Shown: one piece after another, positions 1-9,658 of the stretch
Position numbering within the stretch: position 1 is the first letter of the stretch
Layout: every line of letters begins with the position of its first letter
DNA from: Arcobacter sp. CECT 8983
Lineage (GTDB): Bacteria > Campylobacterota > Campylobacteria > Campylobacterales > Arcobacteraceae
Assembly: GCF_004118855.1 (NCBI RefSeq)
Contig: NZ_PDKF01000004.1
Location: 583,604 to 647,603, forward strand
Direction of reading: 5' to 3'
DNA length: 64,000 bases
Program-made: the position numbers and the translations under genes
Notes under the pieces: generated by a model
What the model was told of the DNA's origin: nothing
Seen by the model: only the letters and a program-made list of their open reading frames with translations
Database searches by the model: none

Positions 1-21
1 ATACTGATAAAGGAGTTTATT

Positions 22-378
22 ATGAAACTTCAAGGAATTACAATTGATTTTTATGATAAAAGAACATGTGGTCTTTTACCAGACCTTTGTGCCCAATGGG
101 ATATTCGTTATGATGAGCTAGAAGACAATGATGAGCTTATATCATATTGGGAAAATAGTTTAGAAAATGTTTTATCTAAAACTGATAAAGTAGTTAGTGG
201 AACTATAGATGGAAAATCTATTTTATATTCTGCTGATAAAGAAGCAATAAAAATAATACAAGATGAGTTTAAAGAGTTAGAATTATTAACTATTGATTAT
301 GATGATATTACAAAATGTGATCACTGTTTAAAACATGATTATATTGCTGATGAAAATAAACTTGTAGAAGCTAATTAA
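22..378 (+). CDS. Hypothetical protein, 118 aa
   Basis: Acidic soluble protein of unknown function. I do not recognise the family. It has no signal peptide or membrane segment, and its few cysteines lie near residues 15, 22, 98 and 101 (the last pair a C-x2-C). An AAAGGAG ribosome binding site at 9-15 lies six bases before the ATG and supports the start. It converges on the diguanylate cyclase, and the two genes share a hairpin at their ends. Its own promoter lies outside the window. Confidence 0.75.
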   Translation: MKLQGITIDFYDKRTCGLLPDLCAQWDIRYDELEDNDELISYWENSLENVLSKTDKVVSGTIDGKSILYSADKEAIKIIQDEFKELELLTIDYDDITKCDHCLKHDYIADENKLVEAN

Positions 379-393
379 ATTTTAATTAGCTTC
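367..393. terminator. Convergent hairpin between the first two genes
   Basis: A near-perfect inverted repeat of GAAGCTAATTAA and its complement spans the end of the upstream gene and ends just short of the diguanylate cyclase stop. Being symmetric, it could stop transcription from both sides. It lacks a long T-run, so terminator function is inferred. Confidence 0.55.
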
Positions 394-397
394 AGTA

Positions 398-2242
398 TTA
401 AAACAAGTCAACACTTGAAACTTGTTCTTCTTTAAATCTAACAACTCTATCTCTACCACTATTTTTAGCTTCATATAAAGCAATATCAGCATTTTTAATA
501 ATATTTTCAAATGATGTTGAATCTTCAGGATACATTGAAAGACCTATACTAACAGTTTTCTTCAATTTATTACCTGCGTAAACATCTATTTCATTTTCTC
601 TTACTTTGTCACCAATCTTTTTAGCAACACTCATTGCAGCTTCATCTGAGTTTACACCCATTAATAAAATCATAAACTCTTCACCACCATATCTGATGAT
701 AATATCAGATTCTCTAACTGTTTCATTTAAAATTCGTGCAAGTTCTTTAAGTACTTTATCTCCAATATCATGACCATACTCATCATTAACAGCTTTAAAG
801 TGATCCATATCAAGCATAAGTAATGCAACATTTGTTCCATCTCTTTTAATTTGTGGTAACATTTTTTTAGTATATTCTTCTAAGAATTTTCTATTATATA
901 GTCCAGTTAATCCATCTGTAAATGCAGATTCTTGTAAAGCATTCATTAAAAGTTTAACTTCAATAGAAGGAACTGATTCTTTTAAATAACTTTTTATGAA
1001 TACAGTTTTTTCTTTTAATTCTTCAAGTTCTTCCTGTGTATCACAAACGCAGTTAATAATTAAATATAGATTTTGTGTAATATCTACATTAAAGCAGTAG
1101 TATAATTTGTCACTATCAAAAAGAGGACAAGTATTATGAAACTGTACTGACATAACATCACTTTTTGTTCTAGCTGCTCTACAAGCTTCTGGATTAGTTT
1201 TTAAAGTTTCTTCACAATATAATGATTTTCCACACTGTTTCATTGTAGTCATCTTATATTTTTTCATATCAATTTCCACAAAACTAAAGTTTTTCAATTT
1301 AAACTTGTTTTGTAGTACTTCTGCTAATCTATCATAAATCTCTTCTTTAGTGTTATCTAATTCAATCTGCTTTTTAAACTGATAAAGGTTTGATAAATTA
1401 TCAATAATCTCTTTTGAGTCTTTAAGTGGGTTTCTATTTTTGTTTGAAGCTTTAAATCCAACAAAGCCTTGAAGTTTTTTATCAATATCAACAGCGGTAT
1501 CTTTAAAAGATTGGATTAAATTATTATAATCTTCTGTAATGTTAATCATTTCAGCAGATAATCCAACAGGAGGAACTATCCCTTTAAATCTTCCATGTGT
1601 AGCTTGATTAATATTAATTTTGAACTTATCAAATAGTCTTAAATATGGACTAATTAATCTTCTACTAACTAAAATAAATAGAATAATTGTTGTTAAGATT
1701 AAAACAGTAATAACATATATAGATTCTATACCTATTTCTTTTATAGTACTAATATCTAGTACAATTGAAACTGCACCTAAAGTTGTACCTTGATCTACTT
1801 GATGACACTTTAAACAATCTATTCCTTTTTCTGCAACTGCATTATATGGAATAGTAACCCTAACAGTAGTACTTGTTATCTCTTCATCAATTTGATATTG
1901 CATTCTTCCTGTTGAAAGTGCTTTTTTATCAAAATCATCCCTTGGAGGATTTTTTAAGTGAGAAGAAGGAAACTGCTCATTAACAAATTTACTTCTTACA
2001 AGCCATAGCTGTTCTACATTTTTAATATTTGACGCAGAATTTATAAATGTATTAACATCTTTCATATTACCATTAATCATATGTGCAGTTAATCCACTTT
2101 TTACAACTTCTGAAATAGATTGGGCATTATGAATAGCTGATTTGATTCCAGTTTTTCTTAGATTATAAAGACTAAATATAGAAATAGTAACTGAAAGCAT
2201 AATAATCATAACTATTGTATAAAGTGTAATATTTTTTCTCAT
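398..2242 (-). CDS. Membrane diguanylate cyclase with a periplasmic heme-c motif
   Basis: Predicted to make cyclic di-GMP from GTP in response to a periplasmic signal. An N-terminal membrane helix (about 7-27) is followed by a periplasmic domain of about 150 residues carrying CLKCH, a CxxCH c-type heme attachment motif. A second helix lies near 175-195, then a linker, a cysteine-containing middle region (about 330-400) and a C-terminal GGDEF domain from about residue 440. The active-site loop is GGEEF and is intact. No EAL or HD-GYP domain is present. The layout resembles heme-PAS/DUF3365-type redox or gas sensors, and the ligand is unknown. It is separated from the envC-like gene by about 120 bases and probably has its own promoter. 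Confidence 0.88.
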   Translation of the reverse strand: MRKNITLYTIVMIIMLSVTISIFSLYNLRKTGIKSAIHNAQSISEVVKSGLTAHMINGNMKDVNTFINSASNIKNVEQLWLVRSKFVNEQFPSSHLKNPPRDDFDKKALSTGRMQYQIDEEITSTTVRVTIPYNAVAEKGIDCLKCHQVDQGTTLGAVSIVLDISTIKEIGIESIYVITVLILTTIILFILVSRRLISPYLRLFDKFKININQATHGRFKGIVPPVGLSAEMINITEDYNNLIQSFKDTAVDIDKKLQGFVGFKASNKNRNPLKDSKEIIDNLSNLYQFKKQIELDNTKEEIYDRLAEVLQNKFKLKNFSFVEIDMKKYKMTTMKQCGKSLYCEETLKTNPEACRAARTKSDVMSVQFHNTCPLFDSDKLYYCFNVDITQNLYLIINCVCDTQEELEELKEKTVFIKSYLKESVPSIEVKLLMNALQESAFTDGLTGLYNRKFLEEYTKKMLPQIKRDGTNVALLMLDMDHFKAVNDEYGHDIGDKVLKELARILNETVRESDIIIRYGGEEFMILLMGVNSDEAAMSVAKKIGDKVRENEIDVYAGNKLKKTVSIGLSMYPEDSTSFENIIKNADIALYEAKNSGRDRVVRFKEEQVSSVDLF

Positions 2243-2363
2243 TGCGTACCTTTTATTAAGGTAGCTATTCTATAAAAAATAGGCTTAATGTATTAAAAAA
2301 ATATAAGAAAAAAGACATAAATGTTAAAGTTTATTTTTGGTTAATAATTTATAATGATTTTTA

Positions 2364-3665
2364 TTATATTCTAAAAAGATCTTTAGGATTTACATGCATT
2401 TCATTTTTTGTAGCTTGGAAAGTTAAAGTATTATTAACTCTTCCTACAACATACCCCTTTTTTATCCATCTACCTACTTTTAAAGATGGTGAAATCTGAT
2501 CTAAATGAGAGTAAATAGTATGTAAACCATTTCTATGCTGAACAATTACAACATTTTCAAGCATACCTGCATTTTTTTTAGCATATACAATTTTACCATT
2601 GAAGATTGATTTAACTTTTGCTTGAGGTTTTTTAGTTTTTAAAACAATAGATTCATTAAATAGTTGTATCTTATATACTGGGTCAAAATATGTTCCAAAA
2701 TTTTTAACAACTTGGAAAGAGTCAAGTGGAGCAATTGTTTTTCTTCCTCTATATTTTGAAATCTTAATTCCTGAAGTTGAAGAACCAATCATTCTAACAT
2801 CAATATCAAGGTTTTTTGCATAGCTATTGTTTCTATCTTCATCACTAACTTCATATTTACTAGAACTCTTTTTTGCTTGTCTTCTCTTCTTTTGTGCAGC
2901 AAGTCTTTTTGCTTTTGCAATTGCTGCTCTTCTTTGTTTTTCTATCTCTTCTTTTTTAAGAATATTTAGTTTTCCAAGAAGTTGTTTTAAAGAGTCTTGT
3001 TTTTGAACAGTTTTTTTAAGTTCCTCTTGATATTCTGTATGTTTTTTTTCTAATGATACCAAAGATTTTGAATGAGTTCTTTTTAAAATACTTAACTCTT
3101 TTTTCTTCTTGATTCTATCTGCAATATAAGTACTAATCTTATCTATTTTTCTTTTATTTTCTTTTCTATTTTGAGTCAAAAGTTCATAATTATTGTTTAT
3201 TTTTATAATTTCATCTTTAGAGTTTTGTGAAAGTAAAGTATAAACTTCTGAGTCAATTAGTTCCTCAAGGCTACTTTCTCCTGCAAGCTTTAAAGCTATT
3301 GAAGAAGAAAACTCATTTATTATAGTATTAACAATTTTTTCTTCACTATCTTTTTTTTCTTTTATTAAATCACTTGAGTCTTTTTGTAAAGTTTTTAAAG
3401 CTTCTTTTGCAGCAACAAGTTGACTTTGGTGTTTTTTTATATCATCATTAATAATAGTAATAGCTTTTTCTAATCTACTTAATTCTTTGTTTTGATTATT
3501 AATTTGTTTTGCAAGAATCTTTATTTGTAAATCTTTTTGTTCTTGGACTTTTTTATTTTTTTGTAAAATTAATTTATTGTTTTGGATTTTTTTATCAATA
3601 CTATTAGTGGATGCTCCAAATAAAGTGATTGATACTAAAAATAGTAAAGCTAATCTTTTAATCAT
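2364..3665 (-). CDS. envC: EnvC-like murein hydrolase activator (degenerate M23/LytM)
   Basis: Periplasmic coiled-coil protein expected to connect the FtsEX complex to cell-wall amidases at division. It begins with a signal peptide ending near residue 18-20, followed by long Lys/Glu-rich coiled coils (about 25-250) and a C-terminal LytM/M23-like domain (about 310-433). The domain has the family fold pattern, but the usual last HxH zinc motif is replaced by a TFQA stretch, so it is probably not itself a peptidase. This matches the role of EnvC as an amidase activator. Its start overlaps the ftsX stop by eight bases, giving translational coupling. Confidence 0.85.
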   Translation of the reverse strand: MIKRLALLFLVSITLFGASTNSIDKKIQNNKLILQKNKKVQEQKDLQIKILAKQINNQNKELSRLEKAITIINDDIKKHQSQLVAAKEALKTLQKDSSDLIKEKKDSEEKIVNTIINEFSSSIALKLAGESSLEELIDSEVYTLLSQNSKDEIIKINNNYELLTQNRKENKRKIDKISTYIADRIKKKKELSILKRTHSKSLVSLEKKHTEYQEELKKTVQKQDSLKQLLGKLNILKKEEIEKQRRAAIAKAKRLAAQKKRRQAKKSSSKYEVSDEDRNNSYAKNLDIDVRMIGSSTSGIKISKYRGRKTIAPLDSFQVVKNFGTYFDPVYKIQLFNESIVLKTKKPQAKVKSIFNGKIVYAKKNAGMLENVVIVQHRNGLHTIYSHLDQISPSLKVGRWIKKGYVVGRVNNTLTFQATKNEMHVNPKDLFRI

Positions 3666-4476
3666 ATTTTATTTTATACTTTAATAATACACCAATAATT
3701 GTTAGTATTGAAATACCAAATGATAATAGAAAAATTTTAGATAATGACTCATTTAACGGAAGAGTAACTTGTACAATATTTTCTAAATCATTAGGTAATA
3801 ATACACCAATATTATCAACTAAATAAATAAACATTCCAGATACTATAAAAAATGAAATGAAGGAACTAATAATTGCATACTTTAAAATTGTTGATGAACT
3901 ATATAAAATAGATGCCCCATGAAGTTTTAAAATAGTAATTTTTTCATGATGTTCATAAAACCAAATTCTAATTTGCTTTGATATCATAATAATTGCAAAG
4001 ATAGTTATTATAGTAAAGAGTATAAAAGATATTTGACTAAGTAAAAGCATTAGTAAATATATACTATTGTGATTTTTCGAGAAAATTTCTACTTTCCTAA
4101 CATTTTTATTTGCATACAACTTATCTTTTATTGTTTGAAGCTGAGTTGTTGTAGGAAATGTTTCTAAATTTATTTTATAAAAGTGTGGTAATTTCTTTCT
4201 TAATAAATCTATTGAAGAATTTGATAAATCAGATTTAATATTATCAATTATTGATTTTTTCTCTAAAGTTATAATCTTTTCTACATTTATTCCTGCTAAT
4301 TCGGTAATATCTTCTTTTATTAAAGGCGTATTTGTAATTACTACAATAGAATAATCATTTGCAATTTTTATTTTATAATTATCTAAAATATTAGATGCAA
4401 ATAAATATATAATAAAAGATATTAGCATAGCAGTTAATGGAACAACAAAAGCAAATGTATTTTTAAGAAACTTCAT
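3658..4476 (-). CDS. ftsX: Cell division protein FtsX
   Basis: Integral membrane partner of the FtsE ATPase, transmitting ATP-driven changes to periplasmic peptidoglycan hydrolase activators. There are four predicted helices, near residues 9-29, 140-165, 195-220 and 245-265, with a periplasmic loop after the first, the FtsX arrangement. It has 272 aa, slightly short for the family. It overlaps ftsE by 14 bases and the envC-like gene by 8, so the three are likely made together. Confidence 0.9.
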   Translation of the reverse strand: MKFLKNTFAFVVPLTAMLISFIIYLFASNILDNYKIKIANDYSIVVITNTPLIKEDITELAGINVEKIITLEKKSIIDNIKSDLSNSSIDLLRKKLPHFYKINLETFPTTTQLQTIKDKLYANKNVRKVEIFSKNHNSIYLLMLLLSQISFILFTIITIFAIIMISKQIRIWFYEHHEKITILKLHGASILYSSSTILKYAIISSFISFFIVSGMFIYLVDNIGVLLPNDLENIVQVTLPLNESLSKIFLLSFGISILTIIGVLLKYKIKYD

Positions 4477-5125
4477 AAATTATCCCATCTTCAATAGATA
4501 ACTGTCTAAATCTAATACCAAAGTTTTTTGGAACTCTATGTGTTACAACAACTACTGTGATACCTAATTGTTCATTTGCACCTTTTAAAAGATTCCATAC
4601 AACTTCTGCTGAGTAATCATCAAGGTTACCTGTTGGTTCATCAGCTATGATTATTTTAGGGTTGTGTGCAAGAGCCCTAGCAACTGCAACTCTTTGTTGT
4701 TCACCACCACTTAGTTCATTTGGATAATATCCTGCTCTGTGTGATAGTTTTACATGGTTTAAAAGTTTTGTTGCTTGTTCCCTTGAAATATCATTTGAAT
4801 AACCATTGATTTTAAGAGGAATCATAATATTCTCTTCAATAGTCCACTCTTCTATTAATTTATAATCTTGGAAAATAATACCAATATCTTTTCTAAGACT
4901 TCTTAGGGATTTTCCCTTTATTCCAAAAACATTTTGTCCTGCAATTCTTAGTTCTCCATGTTTTAGTGGAATTTCTCCATAAAATGATTTTAGTAAAGTA
5001 GATTTTCCACTACCACTTGTTCCACCAATAAATATAAACTCTTTTTCTCTTATTGAAAAGTTACCTTTTTTAATAACATACTTGTTTTCATCATAAGAAA
5101 GATATATATTTTTGGCTTGTATCAT
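4463..5125 (-). CDS. ftsE: Cell division ATP-binding protein FtsE
   Basis: ABC-type ATPase that powers FtsX at the septum. The Walker A motif [10 protein letters not shown] is near residue 34, the signature [15 protein letters not shown] near 138 and the Walker [13 protein letters not shown] near 158. The switch histidine is in VVTHR. Length (220 aa) is normal for FtsE. Its start codon overlaps the trmB stop by one base and its end overlaps ftsX. Confidence 0.95.
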   Translation of the reverse strand: MIQAKNIYLSYDENKYVIKKGNFSIREKEFIFIGGTSGSGKSTLLKSFYGEIPLKHGELRIAGQNVFGIKGKSLRSLRKDIGIIFQDYKLIEEWTIEENIMIPLKINGYSNDISREQATKLLNHVKLSHRAGYYPNELSGGEQQRVAVARALAHNPKIIIADEPTGNLDDYSAEVVWNLLKGANEQLGITVVVVTHRVPKNFGIRFRQLSIEDGIIYEVS

Positions 5126-6318
5126 TATTTTAATATCTCTTTTATTTTATTGTGTGCTTTTATATTAGAACTTGTTGGAAGAGGAAGATCTTGAAAATAT
5201 GAAGCTTTTCCCTCTCTTACAATAATATATTTGCTTAAAGGTCTATCAAAATTACCAAAGGTAACTTGAATAAGTCCAGAATTAGTTTCATCTTCTATAA
5301 CGAATATATCTTCAACATGAACAAAGTAGTCTTTTTCAACTAAAGTTTTAGTAGGAATACTTTTTATAGTCTCTTCAAAGTTTACTTCTTCTTCAAAGTT
5401 AAAATCAAAGTCGTGATTTATTTCTTTATCTTCTTGTTCACATAATAAAACTACATCATAAATATGTTTACCTTGTTTCTTCCATCTATCTTCATATTTA
5501 CTCGATACAGGTAAGTCTTTATTTATATCTATAGTAATTTTACCCTTTGGCAGATTCGTAAGTAACTCCGTACAGTAGTCAAAATACTTTCTACTATCTG
5601 TTCTTAATTCTAAAGTACCATTTACTTTTAATACTCTTAATGCTTCATTGATAAAATCACTTGAATAAACTCTTCTATGTGGTTTTTTATCCCAAGGAAC
5701 AGGAAAGTGAACAAAAATTCTGCCAACTTTATTTGATTTGATAAATTCCATAAAAAGTCTTGCATCATAGTTTACAACTAAAATATTAGTTAACTCTTGA
5801 ATTTTTACTTGTTTTAAAAGTTGTTCAATAGAAGGTGTATGAATCTCTAAACCTATAAACTGAACATCAGGATTCTCTTTTGCTTGGTGTAAAAGATGTC
5901 TTCCACTACCAAAACCAATCTCAATTTGAATCTCTTTTTCTGTATCAAAATCATTTAAAAAATAGTTAATATCTTTTAAATAATCTTGTGTAGGTTCAAT
6001 TTTTTGATTTATATTTTGAGTATTTGCAAATAAAATTTCTGATTCAGTAATCTTTGCATAAGAGTTTAAAGAATCTTTGATTAGTTGTACAGGACTTACT
6101 CTTGTAACTTTATCTGGTTTTAAAAGTAAGTTGTCATCTTTTTGTCTTAGAGTTAATAAAAACTCTTTATTATCTCTTGTTGTTGAAATTTTATACTCTG
6201 TTTTTCTTGGGCTTTGTGTAAAATTATATGACTTTGCAATAAAATTAAAGCTAGTATCATCTATTGAAGATGGTACCTTTAATTTTTTGTTTGTTTTATT
6301 AAATACTATATGAGGCAT
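5125..6318 (-). CDS. trmB: tRNA (guanine-N7-)-methyltransferase TrmB, long form
   Basis: Methylates G46 of tRNA using S-adenosylmethionine. The catalytic core spans about residues 125-285, with the SAM motif IEIGFGSGRHLL, an acidic LEIH and the VHFPVPWDKKPHRR segment typical of TrmB. At 397 aa it is much longer than the roughly 240-residue E. coli enzyme, with an N-terminal extension of about 110 residues and a C-terminal one of about 110. Long TrmB proteins are known in the epsilon group. It lies between the FN3 lipoprotein gene (4-base gap) and ftsE (overlap). Confidence 0.92.
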   Translation of the reverse strand: MPHIVFNKTNKKLKVPSSIDDTSFNFIAKSYNFTQSPRKTEYKISTTRDNKEFLLTLRQKDDNLLLKPDKVTRVSPVQLIKDSLNSYAKITESEILFANTQNINQKIEPTQDYLKDINYFLNDFDTEKEIQIEIGFGSGRHLLHQAKENPDVQFIGLEIHTPSIEQLLKQVKIQELTNILVVNYDARLFMEFIKSNKVGRIFVHFPVPWDKKPHRRVYSSDFINEALRVLKVNGTLELRTDSRKYFDYCTELLTNLPKGKITIDINKDLPVSSKYEDRWKKQGKHIYDVVLLCEQEDKEINHDFDFNFEEEVNFEETIKSIPTKTLVEKDYFVHVEDIFVIEDETNSGLIQVTFGNFDRPLSKYIIVREGKASYFQDLPLPTSSNIKAHNKIKEILK

Positions 6319-6322
6319 TTAT

Positions 6323-7597
6323 TTAGTTCATCTCCACTAACTTAGGTAAAATAAGCTCTGTTTCTTTTGTTATTTCAGAGTGAATCCCATTTTTGTCAAC
6401 TGCTTGAATAGCATAGCTATACTGCACACCTCTTACAATATCTTTATCTTCAAATCTAAGTGCGGTAATATCTTGATATTTAATAGTCTTATCTTTGAAA
6501 AAACCTTCTTTTATAGTTTTATAAACAGTATATGAAACTGCTCTATCATCACCTGGTTGCCAATTTAAAATAGCTTTTGCCCCTTGAATTTGTGCAAGAG
6601 TCATTACAGGTTTTCTTAGTTTATTTAAAGTAACACCCATTACAGAGTTAACATTTAAATTACTTTCTAGACCATCTTTATCTACTGAACTTACTTTATA
6701 AAAATATACTTTTCCATCTTCATTAACGAAATCTTCATAATTTAAAGTTTCGGCATTAACTGTTTTTATAACATCAAAACCACTTTGATCATCTGTACTT
6801 CTATAGATATTATATTTAACTACATCAGCAGATTTTGAAGGTTCCCATTTTAAACTGATTTTTCTAGGTAAGTCAGTTGTAGCTTTTAAACTTAAAATTC
6901 CTTCGGGTAAAGGTTTTGTTTGAGCTTTTACTAAATCACTTGGCATAGTTTCTAAACCATCAAATGTTTTACCAATAACTCTATAGTGATAAACAACATT
7001 GTCTTCTAAGTCTAAATCAATATACTCAGCTTGTAATCTTCCATCTAAAGTTTCAATCTCTTCCCACTTGCTAGTTGCAGGAGTTTTTCTTTGAATTTCA
7101 TAACTTTCGATTCTTTCACTACTATGTGGTCTCCAAACAATTTTAATTTGTCTTGGAAGATTTGAAATAGCTTGAATAAAACTTACTCCTTCCATTAGTG
7201 GAAGTGTTGAAACTACATAGTCATTAGTAGTTTTTGATTCAAATTCTGTAGCAGTAGCAGAAGAAATTTTATAAACATATTTTGTACTAGGTTCCACATC
7301 TTCATCTACATAATGTGTTGTGTATCTATTTTCAACTGTATCAATTAGTTTTAATTTTGCACCATCTTTTTGTAAATTTGCTCTATAAAAATGATATCCT
7401 GTAACTCTAGGGTCATCAACTTTTCTCCACTCAAAAGCAATTGCATTGATATCTGGAAGAGTTCTAATAGAAGCAGAATCAACTACTTCAAGAGTTTCAT
7501 TAATTTTTGGTTTTGTAGTATCGAAGTTTTTTAAACTACATCCACTAAGTAGTAAAATTAAAGCACTTAACGATGTTAGTTTCATCAATTTTGTCAT
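6323..7597 (-). CDS. Lipoprotein with repeated fibronectin type III domains
   Basis: Predicted envelope lipoprotein. A short signal sequence ends in the lipobox LLSGC, with the lipidated cysteine at residue 20. Four FN3-like repeats of about 95 residues follow, recognisable by recurring phrases such as (I/L)xWxP and Y(K/R)(I/V)xxVD. Such domains usually mediate binding; the partner is unknown. The start has GGAG seven bases upstream and lies inside the 3' end of the rluD-like gene, in another reading frame, by 53 bases. It is co-directional with the trmB-ftsEX block. Confidence 0.85.
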   Translation of the reverse strand: MTKLMKLTSLSALILLLSGCSLKNFDTTKPKINETLEVVDSASIRTLPDINAIAFEWRKVDDPRVTGYHFYRANLQKDGAKLKLIDTVENRYTTHYVDEDVEPSTKYVYKISSATATEFESKTTNDYVVSTLPLMEGVSFIQAISNLPRQIKIVWRPHSSERIESYEIQRKTPATSKWEEIETLDGRLQAEYIDLDLEDNVVYHYRVIGKTFDGLETMPSDLVKAQTKPLPEGILSLKATTDLPRKISLKWEPSKSADVVKYNIYRSTDDQSGFDVIKTVNAETLNYEDFVNEDGKVYFYKVSSVDKDGLESNLNVNSVMGVTLNKLRKPVMTLAQIQGAKAILNWQPGDDRAVSYTVYKTIKEGFFKDKTIKYQDITALRFEDKDIVRGVQYSYAIQAVDKNGIHSEITKETELILPKLVEMN

Positions 7598-8531
7598 TTA
7601 CAATCTCCATATTAAAATTGTTTGTTAAAAAGTCATGCATGTCATTTGAAAGTTTTGCAGTAAAACTCATTTTTTCTTTTGTAATTGGATGAATTAAGTA
7701 AAGATTGTATGCATGCAAATAAAATCTATTTATTTTATTTAATTCGCCCTTAAATCCATATAAATTATCACCTAGGATATGCCTATTCATAGTACTTAAG
7801 TGTACTCTTATTTGATGAGTTCTACCTGTGAAAAGTTTACATGCTATTAAATCATATTTATCATTATTTGAAGTGCATAGTTTACAAAAAGCAGATTTTG
7901 CATTTTTACCATTTTGTTCAATTGACATTTTAAGTCTATTATTTGGGTTTCTAGCAATTGGTTTTTCAATTATAATATTATCTTTTAAGGGTAAATCAAT
8001 TATTGCTAAATAGTATCTTCCCATACTTTTATCTTCAAGTTGTTTTGAAAGCCCAGTATGAGCTTCATTTGTTTTAGCAATAACCATTACACCGCTAGTT
8101 CCTTTATCTAGTCTATGAACAATACCATGTCTTTCTTCACCACTTATTGTAGAAAGAGAAAAGTTATTTAGTTTTAACCAGTCAACTAAAGTTGCATCTT
8201 TTACACTTGGTGCATCATGAACTGTAAGGTTATAAGGTTTGTTTACAACTAAAATATAATCATCTTCATAAATTATTTCAATATTTTTATCTTTTAAAGA
8301 CTCTTTTATGAAACCTTCATCTTTTACTGGATTTATTTGGGCATCTGGAAAGTGAACTTCTACTTTTTGTTCTAACTTTAATTTTAAACCTCTTTTTGTA
8401 CAAGTTTTACCATCAACTTTTACATATTCTTTATTTATTAGTTGTTCTATCTGATTTCTTGATGCATCAATTTTAGAACTTAAAAATTTATCTAATCTAT
8501 TTGTCTCTTGAACAATAAAATTTTTATCCAT
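7545..8531 (-). CDS. rluD: RluD-type 23S rRNA pseudouridine synthase
   Basis: Converts uridine to pseudouridine in large-subunit rRNA. An N-terminal S4 RNA-binding domain (about residues 10-60) is followed by the RluA/RluD catalytic domain with the motif HGIVHRLDKGTSG containing the catalytic aspartate. I place the start at the ATG at 8531, which has AAAGAG about nine bases upstream. An in-frame GTG at 8549 is possible but would sit one base from the divergent rodA start. Which RluA-family member it is cannot be settled from sequence alone. Confidence 0.88.
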   Translation of the reverse strand: MDKNFIVQETNRLDKFLSSKIDASRNQIEQLINKEYVKVDGKTCTKRGLKLKLEQKVEVHFPDAQINPVKDEGFIKESLKDKNIEIIYEDDYILVVNKPYNLTVHDAPSVKDATLVDWLKLNNFSLSTISGEERHGIVHRLDKGTSGVMVIAKTNEAHTGLSKQLEDKSMGRYYLAIIDLPLKDNIIIEKPIARNPNNRLKMSIEQNGKNAKSAFCKLCTSNNDKYDLIACKLFTGRTHQIRVHLSTMNRHILGDNLYGFKGELNKINRFYLHAYNLYLIHPITKEKMSFTAKLSNDMHDFLTNNFNMEIVNDKIDETNIVKCFNFTT

Positions 8532-8550
8532 ATTTGGGTACTCTTTCACT

Positions 8551-9657
8551 ATGCGTTTATTTGATAAAAGAATTATTTCACATTTTGATTATTTAATAGT
8601 TATATTTGTATTGCCTTTAATATTGTTATCATACAATCTTATAAGTGAAACAAACCGTATATTAGCGAATAAACAATTAATTTATTTTACAATCTCATTA
8701 ATTGTTTTTTTTATAGTATTTATCTTACCAATTAGAAGAAATATTAGACTTATTCCTATTTTGTATTGGCTTGGTATATTTTTGCTACTTGCAGTTGAGT
8801 TTTTTGGTGTTACTAAATTAGGTGCTAAAAGATGGCTTAGTTTACCTTTAATAAATATGACAATTCAACCAAGTGAACTATTTAAGCCTGTATTTATTCT
8901 TATGCTTGGACACTTAATTCACAATAAGCCACCAGAAGATAGAGGATACAATTTAAAAGATTTTATATATTTCTCTTTTTATATTTTTCTTCCTTTTATT
9001 TTAATTGCAAAAGAGCCTGATTTAGGTACGGCATTAGTTTTACTTCTTGTTGGTTATGGGATTTTATTTATAGTAGGAGTTAATTGGAAAATTTGGGCTA
9101 CTATTTTTGTAACAATAGCTTTAGCTTCTCCTTTTATCTATACAAATTTGATTAAAGATTATCAGAAAAAAAGAATTAAAGATTTTCTTTCTGAAAAACC
9201 TAGTTATCAAGTTCAACAATCTATTATTGCAATTGGAAATGGTGGTTTAGTTGGGAAAGAAGCCCAAGAAGCTACACAAACACAATTAAAGTTTTTACCT
9301 ATTGCAACAAGTGATTTTATTTTTGCATATTTTGTAGAAAGATATGGCTTTCTAGGTGCTATAGGACTTATATTTATTTATGGTTTACTAATTTATCATT
9401 TATTGTCTTTTAATTACTACTTTCATGATGATTATGTAATTCGTTCCTTTGCCTCCGGACTTGGACTTCTTATATTTTTAAATATGAGTATTAATATTTT
9501 GATGGTTATTGGTTATGCCCCTGTAGTTGGACTTCCTTTACCTCTGTTTTCATATGGAGGAAGTTCTTTTATTAACTTTATTGTACTTTTTGCAATATTA
9601 GAAAATTTATTAGCATTTAGGTATATGGATATGTATAATTTTGAAAGGCGATTATAA
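8551..9657 (+). CDS. rodA: Rod-shape peptidoglycan glycosyltransferase RodA
   Basis: SEDS-family integral membrane glycosyltransferase for cell elongation. About ten hydrophobic helices, the KRWLSLP and QPSEL motifs, the catalytic-loop sequence KEPDLGTAL and the C-terminal GLPLPLFSYGGSS all fit RodA/FtsW, and 368 aa is RodA length. No good ribosome binding site precedes the ATG, and its promoter must lie within the divergent rluD-like gene, because the two starts are only about 20 bases apart. Confidence 0.92.
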   Translation: MRLFDKRIISHFDYLIVIFVLPLILLSYNLISETNRILANKQLIYFTISLIVFFIVFILPIRRNIRLIPILYWLGIFLLLAVEFFGVTKLGAKRWLSLPLINMTIQPSELFKPVFILMLGHLIHNKPPEDRGYNLKDFIYFSFYIFLPFILIAKEPDLGTALVLLLVGYGILFIVGVNWKIWATIFVTIALASPFIYTNLIKDYQKKRIKDFLSEKPSYQVQQSIIAIGNGGLVGKEAQEATQTQLKFLPIATSDFIFAYFVERYGFLGAIGLIFIYGLLIYHLLSFNYYFHDDYVIRSFASGLGLLIFLNMSINILMVIGYAPVVGLPLPLFSYGGSSFINFIVLFAILENLLAFRYMDMYNFERRL

Positions 9658-9658
9658 A

